Assembly (NCBI GenBank): GCA_014360105.1
Contig: JACIYD010000023.1
Location: 1 to 11,343 of the forward strand
Length of the DNA: 11,343 bases
Source: Clostridia bacterium
GTDB lineage: Bacteria > Bacillota > DSM-521 > Neomoorellales > SLTJ01
Reading direction: 5' to 3'
Shown: positions 6,774 to 11,343 of the stretch, piece by piece
How positions within the stretch are numbered: position 1 is the first letter of the stretch
How the letters are laid out: each line of letters starts with the position of its first letter
Program-made: the position numbers and the translations under genes
The notes under the pieces: model-generated
Seen by the model: the letters and a program-made list of their open reading frames with translations, nothing else
The model's database searches: none
Told to the model about the DNA's origin: nothing

Positions 6774-6825
6774 CCGGGACGAAAATGAGACCGGTCGGTA
6801 CGCTCAATAGTGCTCTCCTGTCTAT

Positions 6826-6855
6826 TTTATAATAGGCCGGTCTTGATGGCAACAA
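6826..6855 (-). promoter_or_regulatory. Likely promoter of the osmoprotectant transporter operon
   Basis: The minus strand has TTGTTG (6855-6850), an 18-base spacer and TATAAAAT (from 6831), in a locally AT-richer patch. Transcription would start near 6818-6820, leaving about 80 bases of leader before the TTG start of the ATPase gene. It lies downstream of the degU terminator, so it would give the transporter its own transcript. TTGCCA (6852-6847) with 15-base spacing is a less likely -35. Confidence 0.5.
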
Positions 6856-6934
6856 CCTTCAGGGAGCGTTAGGAATGGCGGTTTGCCCTCTTTGTCGGCT
6901 ATTCTGGTCATTTTAAGGCCTTTCGGCCATAGAG

Positions 6935-6957
6935 AAAAAAGCGGCGGCGCTCGCCGC
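6935..6957 (-). terminator. Intrinsic terminator of the trmK-degU gene cluster
   Basis: On the minus strand GCGGCG (6957-6952), a 5-base loop and CGCCGC (6946-6941) are followed directly by TTTTTT (6940-6935) and CTCT. This is a textbook stem plus U-tract, about 160 bases after the degU stop. It could also act as an attenuator for the transporter operon if transcription entered from upstream. Confidence 0.8.
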
Positions 6958-7067
6958 AGCAAGGCCGCCCGGGAAACTGGCATCAAACGTGCCCTATGGG
7001 AGGTTAGAACATCTCCAATATAGCGCAGCGGCGCCGTTCTGCCAGTGGCCTTCCGTCCCATTTTCTC

Positions 7068-7084
7068 TTGGGACCAGGTCCCAA
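7068..7084. repeat. 17-base palindrome just downstream of degU
   Basis: TTGGGACC and GGTCCCAA are exact reverse complements around one base. It lies 30 bases past the degU stop, with no U-tract on either strand. The symmetry would suit a dimeric DNA-binding protein or a short RNA hairpin, and nothing decides between them. Confidence 0.4.
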
Positions 7085-7114
7085 AACCGCGCCACCCGCC
7101 ATTACCCGATCACC

Positions 7115-7756
7115 TTAAAGCAGGTGCGCCTTCACCGCCCAGACCGCCGCCTGGGTGCGGTCTTCCACCTGGAGTTTCCGCAGGATGTTCGTCACGTGGT
7201 TCTTTACGGTCTTCTGGCTGATGAAGAGCCGGGCAGCAATATCTTTGTTCGAGTACCCCATGGCCACCAGGCGCAGCACTTCCACCTCGCGGTTGGTCAA
7301 GGAGACTCCCGCGAGCAAGGCCAGCTCCGCCGCCAGGCGGTTAAACTCCCGCATTACCTTGCCGGTAACGCGCGGGTGCATCACCGCCTCGCCCGCGGCC
7401 ACCGCGCGGATGGCGCGGGCCAGCTCATCGGGATTGACGTCCTTGAGCAAATAGCCGCTCGCTCCCGCCCGAACCGCGGCGAAAACGTGATCGTCATCGT
7501 CATAGATGGTGAGTGCAATCACCTTGGCTACCCCGTTTTGCTGCATCGCCTCGCAGACCTTAATCCCGTCGGCCCCCGGGAGGTTGATGTCGAGCAGGAC
7601 CACGTCGGGTTTGAGGGTACGTACCAGCCGCAGTGCTTCCTCGCCAGTCGCGGCCTCACCCACCACGACAATGTCCTCTTGCAGGGCGAGTACCTTGCGT
7701 AAGCCTTCACGGATGAGCTGGTGGTCATCAACAATGAGCACCCGAATGGGGGCCAT
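7115..7756 (-). CDS. degU: NarL/FixJ-family response regulator, DegU-like
   Basis: A 213-residue two-domain regulator. The receiver domain has the acidic pair D10-D11 (VDDHQ), phosphoacceptor D56 (LLDINLPGADG), T83 (ALTIYDDDDH) and K105 (GYLLKDV), all the residues needed for phosphotransfer. The output domain is a LuxR-type helix-turn-helix (about 148-208) with LTNREVEVLRLVAMGYSNKD and the recognition-helix region SQKTVKNHVTNILRKLQV. It should bind DNA as a dimer when phosphorylated by the kinase encoded 18 bases upstream. ATG 7756 is preceded by GGGAGGG with nine bases of spacing. It is the last gene of the cluster before the terminator. DegU is the best family name; targets cannot be read from the window, though the transporter and solute genes downstream are candidates worth testing. 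Confidence 0.88.
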   Translation of the reverse strand: MAPIRVLIVDDHQLIREGLRKVLALQEDIVVVGEAATGEEALRLVRTLKPDVVLLDINLPGADGIKVCEAMQQNGVAKVIALTIYDDDDHVFAAVRAGASGYLLKDVNPDELARAIRAVAAGEAVMHPRVTGKVMREFNRLAAELALLAGVSLTNREVEVLRLVAMGYSNKDIAARLFISQKTVKNHVTNILRKLQVEDRTQAAVWAVKAHLL

Positions 7757-7774
7757 GAATCTCTACCCTCCCCC

Positions 7775-8905
7775 TCATACCTTAATGCCTACGGATACCC
7801 TGGTCCCCTGACCCGGCTGGGAGCGGATTTCGAGCTCGCCCTGCACGAGGCCGGCCCATTCCCGCATGCTGGTCAGCCCGAAGGTTTCACCCCATGGTAC
7901 CTCATCTACTATAAAGCCGCAGCCGTCATCCTCGATCGTCGCCCTAATGAAGTGCGGCTGGTTCTCCAGGGTCACCTTAACCGCACGGGCAGCGGCGTGC
8001 TTGTAAACGTTGTTTAGTGCTTCCTGAATTATCCGAAAGACCGTAATCTCATGCTGCGGTGCATAACTAGGGCGCGACCCCCGGACCTCCAGGACCACCG
8101 GCAGGCCGGTCCGCTCCCGGAAATCGGCCAGGTAGCGCTCGACCGCCCGCACAATCCCCCCGCCCAGGTCTACCGGTGAGAGGTCGAAGATGATCTTCCG
8201 GATCTCGGCAAGACTGGCCCGCGCCTGCTCCTTTAACAGCCCCAGTTCCGGCGGCACGTCCTGCGGCCTGGTTTCCCACAGCTTTTCGCAATATTCCGCC
8301 TGCATCACCAGGCGCGCGAGATGCTGGGCCGGCCCGTCGTGGATGCCGCGCGCAATGCGCCGCCGCTCTTCCTCCTGGGCCGTAATCACCGCAAGAGCGC
8401 TCCGGGGTTCCTCCCGCACCTGCTCGGCCGAGCACCAGATCTGCTGCAGGCTGCGGCCCAGAAAGTCCATGGCCACGCCCACGTGCGTTACAAGGCGTTC
8501 TGCCCGGGCCTGCGTCTCCTCCAGTTGGCGGTAGCTCAACTCCAGGTCCTTACGCCGCGCGAGGAGCTGTTTCTCTCTTTCCCGCAGCACCACCAGCTTC
8601 ACCTGGACCTCGCGCGCCTCATCATAGGCGCGGCGGATGTCATCTTCGCTGTAGCGGGCGAAATCCTTGCTTACCTCCGCCAGGCGGCGCCTGGCCCGCC
8701 GGTCCTCCTGCTGCCACCGGTCGACTTCGTCCACCACCCGGCGCGCTTCTTCCCGCACCTTCTCCAGTTCCCGCCCTACGCGGTCCCTTTCCTGGCGCGC
8801 CGACTCCGCAATGGCGAACAGCTCTTCCTTGCCTTGCTCCAGCGACCGGACAGTCTGCCGCAGGATGCGGTCCAGAGCCGCCGTATCTACCGGCCCCGGG
8901 ATCAT
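7775..8905 (-). CDS. degS: Cytoplasmic sensor histidine kinase, DegS-like
   Basis: A 376-residue kinase without membrane segments, as is usual for DegS (about 385 residues in Bacillus). Residues about 20-140 are a long charged coiled coil (DegS-type sensor region). The HisKA_3 dimerisation and phosphoacceptor segment is EEERRRIARGIHDGPAQ, with phosphorylatable His189. The ATPase part has the N-box IIQEALNNVYKHA (292-304), the G1 box DDGCGF (326-331) and the G2 box GETFGLTSM (339-347), so it looks catalytically complete. It should autophosphorylate and pass phosphate to the response regulator encoded immediately downstream. ATG 8905 overlaps the TGA of the RNase HI gene as ATGA, with GGAGG ten bases upstream inside that gene, so translation is probably coupled. 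The input signal is not evident. Confidence 0.9.
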   Translation of the reverse strand: MIPGPVDTAALDRILRQTVRSLEQGKEELFAIAESARQERDRVGRELEKVREEARRVVDEVDRWQQEDRRARRRLAEVSKDFARYSEDDIRRAYDEAREVQVKLVVLREREKQLLARRKDLELSYRQLEETQARAERLVTHVGVAMDFLGRSLQQIWCSAEQVREEPRSALAVITAQEEERRRIARGIHDGPAQHLARLVMQAEYCEKLWETRPQDVPPELGLLKEQARASLAEIRKIIFDLSPVDLGGGIVRAVERYLADFRERTGLPVVLEVRGSRPSYAPQHEITVFRIIQEALNNVYKHAAARAVKVTLENQPHFIRATIEDDGCGFIVDEVPWGETFGLTSMREWAGLVQGELEIRSQPGQGTRVSVGIKV

Positions 8906-9336
8906 AGGCCCTGCGCCTCCGCTTCCGCCGCCCCCCGGTTCGCCAGGGCATCGGCCCGGCCGTTCTCCTCCCGGCTAATGCGCACCAGACGATACGCGCG
9001 GAAGCCGCCAAGAGCCTCCTTTGCCTCCCGGTAAAGCGGCCAAAGATGCGGGCTTTTCACTGCATAGCGGCCCTCGATCTGCCGCGCCAAAAGCTCGCTG
9101 TCCGTGTAGACCTCAATCTCGTCCGCGCCCAGCAGGCGCGCCTCCTCCAGCGCCCGCAAGAGCGCGCCGTACTCGGCCACGTTGTTGGTGGCGATGCCCA
9201 GGCTGCCGCCCAGTTCCCGCAGTACCGTTCCCTTCTCGTCGGCGATCACCACCCCGTAGCCGGCCGGACCGGGATTGCCGTGCGACGCCCCGTCGATGTA
9301 GAGCACCAGTTTCTTACGCCGCCTCTTTCTTGCCAC
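8902..9336 (-). CDS. rnhA: Ribonuclease HI
   Basis: A 144-residue RNase HI that cleaves RNA in RNA-DNA hybrids. The four carboxylates are present: D15 (LYIDGASHGNPG), E55 (NNVAEYGAL), D79 (VYTDSELL) and D129 (NGRADALAN). GPAGYGVVI is also typical. The sequence resembles the compact, bacterial/archaeal 'RNase H-like' branch with a short basic N-terminus (MARKRRRKK) rather than the E. coli type with a basic protrusion. I choose GTG 9336 because GGGAGAGGG (9353-9345) lies eight bases upstream. A TTG at 9402 is in frame, would add 22 residues and overlap the preceding gene by 29 bases, but lacks a comparable ribosome site. The gene sits between the NIF3-family gene and degS, and its stop codon overlaps the degS start. 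Confidence 0.9.
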   Translation of the reverse strand: MARKRRRKKLVLYIDGASHGNPGPAGYGVVIADEKGTVLRELGGSLGIATNNVAEYGALLRALEEARLLGADEIEVYTDSELLARQIEGRYAVKSPHLWPLYREAKEALGGFRAYRLVRISREENGRADALANRGAAEAEAQGL

Positions 9337-9344
9337 CTTTTTCG

Positions 9345-9353
9345 CCCTCTCCC
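9345..9353 (-). promoter_or_regulatory. Ribosome binding site deciding the rnhA start
   Basis: The minus strand reads GGGAGAGGG eight bases before GTG 9336. It lies after the stop of the NIF3-family gene (9374), and it is the reason for preferring GTG 9336 over TTG 9402. Confidence 0.6.
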
Positions 9354-9373
9354 GCCGCGCAAAGCCCGCCCGC

Positions 9374-10480
9374 CTACCAGTACCGCCAGGGCTCGCCTTC
9401 AACCGTACTGAGCCGCACCTCTAGCTCCGGCAGCGCCGCCTCCAGCGCCCGGGCCAGGGACGGCAGGCTCACCCGTTCCGTCGCCCCGTGCCCCGCATCG
9501 ATGACCGCCAGGCCCAACGCTCGGGCCTCCAGCGCCTGGTGGTATTTCAGGTCACCGGTGACCAGTACCTCGGCCCGCTTTTTTTGGGCCGCCTTTAATA
9601 AGGTGCCGCCGCTCCCCCCACAGACCGCCACCCGCCGTACCGGCCGCGCGGGGTCCCCTACCAGCCGCACCGGCGAAACGCCCAATGCCTCTTTCACCCG
9701 GCCGGCAAAATCGCCCAGGGTCATGGCCGAAGCCAGGTTGCCCACCGCACCCAGGCCCGCTCCCGCCGGCCGGTTGGCCAGGGGATAGACGTCAAAGGCG
9801 ACTTCCTCGTACGGGTGTGCCCGCCGCAGCGCCTGCAGTACCCGCGCCAAACGGTAGCGGGGCAGCAGCATCTCCAGCCGGAACTCCTCCACGTGCTCGA
9901 GCTGCCCTTCGCTGCCGATGAAGGGTGAAGCGCCGGGGAGCGGCTTGAAGGTCCCCGTACCCGCCGTCTGGAAGGAGCAGTGGCTGTAGGCGCCGATCAC
10001 CCCGGCGCCGGCCTCGGCCAGTGCCTGCCGCACTTGGTCCTCGTACCCCTGGGGTACGAAGGTGACCAGTTTATAAAAGAACCCTTCTTCCGCCTCCGCC
10101 AGCGGCTCCACCTCACTCAGTCCCAGCGCCCTGGCCAGGCAGGCGTTCACCCCCGCGGGTGCCCGGTCCCAGTTGGTGTGAAGTACGTAAACCGCCAGCC
10201 CCCGGCGTACCAGCGCTGCGGCCAGGGCCGCATCCGGCCTGTCCTCCTCAAGGCTTGTCAGAGGGCGCCCAAGCGGCGGATGGTGGGTGACGAGCATCTG
10301 GGCGCCCTGCTGCGCCGCCTCCTCGACCACCGCGGGTGTCACGTCCAGGCAGAGCAGCAACCGGTCGACCGCCTGATCCGCCCGGCCAAACTGCAGGCCT
10401 ATACGGTCGCCCTCCTCGGCCAGCGCCGGAGGTGCCAGCTCTTCAAGCACGGCGATGATCTCACCGCAGGTCTTGCCCAT
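9374..10480 (-). CDS. NIF3/DUF34-family dinuclear metal-binding protein (YqfO-like)
   Basis: A 368-residue NIF3-family protein, close to the 373 residues of Bacillus YqfO. The dinuclear metal ligands are visible: H66-H67 in VTHHPPLG, D105 in HTNWDRAPAGVN, and H331 and E335 in DAGHGATE. Between the two halves (about 130-240) lies the extra domain found in long family members, with FVPQGYEDQVRQALAEAGAG and AHPYEEVAFDVYPL. The family is sometimes called GTP cyclohydrolase I type 2, but its true function is unsettled. It very often sits next to trmK, as here. ATG 10480 has GGTGAG five bases upstream and AGGAGAG further away. It follows trmK by 52 bases and precedes rnhA by 37, in the same direction, so cotranscription is likely. 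Confidence 0.9.
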   Translation of the reverse strand: MGKTCGEIIAVLEELAPPALAEEGDRIGLQFGRADQAVDRLLLCLDVTPAVVEEAAQQGAQMLVTHHPPLGRPLTSLEEDRPDAALAAALVRRGLAVYVLHTNWDRAPAGVNACLARALGLSEVEPLAEAEEGFFYKLVTFVPQGYEDQVRQALAEAGAGVIGAYSHCSFQTAGTGTFKPLPGASPFIGSEGQLEHVEEFRLEMLLPRYRLARVLQALRRAHPYEEVAFDVYPLANRPAGAGLGAVGNLASAMTLGDFAGRVKEALGVSPVRLVGDPARPVRRVAVCGGSGGTLLKAAQKKRAEVLVTGDLKYHQALEARALGLAVIDAGHGATERVSLPSLARALEAALPELEVRLSTVEGEPWRYW

Positions 10481-10532
10481 TTTCTCACCATCTCTCCTGC
10501 CCTATCACGGCCCAGTGCTTTCCTTAGGTAAG

Positions 10533-11273
10533 CTACCGCGGCCCCCGGGTGCCGCCGTCACAGGTAGCGGCCAGTGCTTCCAGCTCCGTAAGGACGGCGG
10601 CGGCCCGCGCCCGCGCCGCGGCGGCCCGGGGACCGGCGCCCTTCTCCGCCTGCGCCAGCACGGCGCGGTACCCGGCGATCTTCTGCTCCAGGAAGGGGCG
10701 TAGCAGGGGGTGCCTTTTCTCCCACAACACCCGGCCCACTTCCCCTTGTGCCAACGGGGCCTCGCCCTGGCCGGCGGGCCTTTTCGCGGCCGTTTCCCCG
10801 TTTTCGGGCCGGGCTACCAGGATTTCGTAAAAGCGCTTTCCCTCGCGCACCAGGTCCTCGTCCAGCACCTTCCATCCCCGCGCATACAGCCAGCACCGCA
10901 GATAAGCGGCCCGTGCCGCCGGCTGCAGCACGAAATAACGGGGAGAAATCCCGCTCGGCCGGCCGCCCAGCACCCGGCTGATGGCAATCCCGCCCATTCC
11001 GGCTATAATTATAATTCCAGCCTCACCCGGCCGCAACGGGCCAAGCCCCCGCCCGTACCGCAGCTCCAACACCGCGCCGCAGGTGGCGGCGCGCCGGGCG
11101 GCCAGGGCCAGGGCCGCTCTGCTCGCCTCCGTGGCGATCACACGGCAGCGCCGCACCGTTGCCAGGTAAACGGCCAAAGAACCGTCGCCGCAACCGACAT
11201 CCGCCACCATGCTGCCCGGGGGCACATAACGCGCCACCGCGGCCAGTCTCGCACCGAGCCCCACCCGGGTCAT
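10533..11273 (-). CDS. trmK: tRNA (adenine(22)-N1)-methyltransferase
   Basis: A 246-residue class I SAM-dependent methyltransferase of the TrmK (YqfN) family, which methylates N1 of A22 in tRNA. The SAM-binding loop is VADVGCGDG (23-31). The family motif AGMGG (91-95) follows a run of four Ile, and FVLQPAARAAYLRCWLYARGW and LVREGKRFYEILVA are TrmK landmarks. The C-terminal region (about 195-236) is a charged helical, probably coiled-coil segment, as in the family. I prefer ATG 11273 because AAGGGG lies eight to ten bases upstream. The in-frame ATG at 11291 has no ribosome site and would add only six residues. In many Firmicutes trmK and the NIF3 gene follow rpoD, so rpoD may lie just beyond the right edge; that is inference. 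Confidence 0.9.
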   Translation of the reverse strand: MTRVGLGARLAAVARYVPPGSMVADVGCGDGSLAVYLATVRRCRVIATEASRAALALAARRAATCGAVLELRYGRGLGPLRPGEAGIIIIAGMGGIAISRVLGGRPSGISPRYFVLQPAARAAYLRCWLYARGWKVLDEDLVREGKRFYEILVARPENGETAAKRPAGQGEAPLAQGEVGRVLWEKRHPLLRPFLEQKIAGYRAVLAQAEKGAGPRAAAARARAAAVLTELEALAATCDGGTRGPR

Positions 11274-11311
11274 AGCCTCGCCCCTTAACATAACAACAAA
11301 GAGAGACCGCC

Positions 11312-11331
11312 CGGTGCCCGCACGGGCACCG
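11312..11331 (-). terminator. Hairpin before trmK, possible terminator of the gene beyond the window
   Basis: Nine-base arms, CGGTGCCCG (11312-11320) and CGGGCACCG (11323-11331), are exact reverse complements around CA. On the minus strand the hairpin is followed, after a few G/C bases, by the T-rich TCTCTCTTTGTTGTT just before ATG 11291. The T-tract is interrupted and not adjacent, so this is a weak terminator at best. It could mark the end of the upstream gene or a leader structure of trmK. Confidence 0.4.
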
Positions 11332-11343
11332 TCGCCCCCTCTC

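Larger units (their letters stand above)
6739..7114. other. 376-base intergenic region between the ATPase gene and degU
   Basis: This is the only long gene-free stretch. Read on the minus strand it holds, in order: about 160 bases after the degU stop with a 17-base palindrome and several complementary segments; the intrinsic terminator at 6935-6957; a small GGCC-GAAA-GGCC hairpin at 6917-6928; a segment of lower GC; the promoter at 6826-6855; and the ATPase leader. A frame of 79 codons (7061-6822) crosses the terminator and has no family resemblance that I recognise, so I do not call it a gene. Confidence 0.8.

Noticed and set aside
6828..6833. Perfect TATAAT on the plus strand in the intergenic region
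   Set aside because: There is no -35 element at a suitable distance and no plus-strand gene or terminator downstream. It overlaps the minus-strand -10, whose near-palindromic AT patch explains it.
7040..7050. GCCACTGGC on the minus strand as a cobalamin-riboswitch box
   Set aside because: Only this short motif fits. The other conserved cobalamin-aptamer elements are absent, and the downstream gene is not a cobalamin-related one.
6822..7061. 79-codon frame on the minus strand between degU and opuCA
   Set aside because: It crosses a strong intrinsic terminator and then the opuCA promoter, and the product resembles no protein that I recognise.
11003..11015. AT-rich TATAATTATAATT inside trmK, looking like a -10 element
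   Set aside because: It encodes the four-Ile strand before AGMGG of the methyltransferase. No -35 partner was seen, so it is better explained by coding.
1744..11331. The hairpins at 1744-1763 and 11312-11331 share a CCGCACGG centre, suggesting a dispersed repeat
   Set aside because: Only eight central bases are shared, and the same octamer also occurs inside coding sequence near 4320, so chance in GC-rich DNA is sufficient.

Overview
The window is GC-rich, with GTG and TTG starts, strong purine-rich ribosome binding sites and a lipobox-type solute-binding protein. Its gene set (DegS/DegU, a TrmK-NIF3 pair, OpuC-type transport with a CBS-fused ATPase, and a LigD polymerase domain) is typical of a Gram-positive Firmicute. 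A GC-rich, possibly thermophilic Clostridia lineage of the Moorella/Ammonifex/Desulfotomaculum kind is my best guess. The organism is inferred from gene families and order, not from a diagnostic marker.

Layout. Plus strand, 1-1742: the 3' end of a LigD-type NHEJ polymerase gene, then a CBS-CBS-GGDEF protein with its own likely promoter. Minus strand, from right to left: (a) 11273 down to 7115, a compact cluster of trmK, a NIF3-family gene, rnhA, degS and degU, closed by a clear intrinsic terminator at 6935-6957; (b) 6738 down to 3838, an osmoprotectant ABC transporter (CBS-containing ATPase, one permease, lipoprotein binding protein) behind a plausible promoter at 6826-6855; (c) 3710 down to 1792, a GT4 glycosyltransferase overlapping a HAD phosphatase, together resembling sucrose-phosphate synthase and sucrose-phosphate phosphatase. 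The plus and minus groups converge on a perfect GC-rich hairpin at 1744-1763.

How the genes may work together. Blocks (b) and (c) together look like a compatible-solute locus: import of a betaine-type solute beside synthesis of a sucrose-type disaccharide. The DegS/DegU pair sits directly upstream of this block but is separated from it by a terminator, so regulation of one by the other is only a possibility. The GGDEF protein and the transporter ATPase each carry a CBS pair, which suggests nucleotide sensing in both.

No mobile element, CRISPR array, tRNA or rRNA was seen. The only gene-free stretch above 300 bases is 6739-7114. It holds the terminator, the promoter, a palindrome and some potentially structured RNA. 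I did not find a convincing entirely new system. The points most worth a second look are the solute-synthesis pair beside a single-permease OpuC operon, the apparent AUC-start anomaly of the glycosyltransferase, and the CBS-GGDEF protein with a degenerate inhibitory site.
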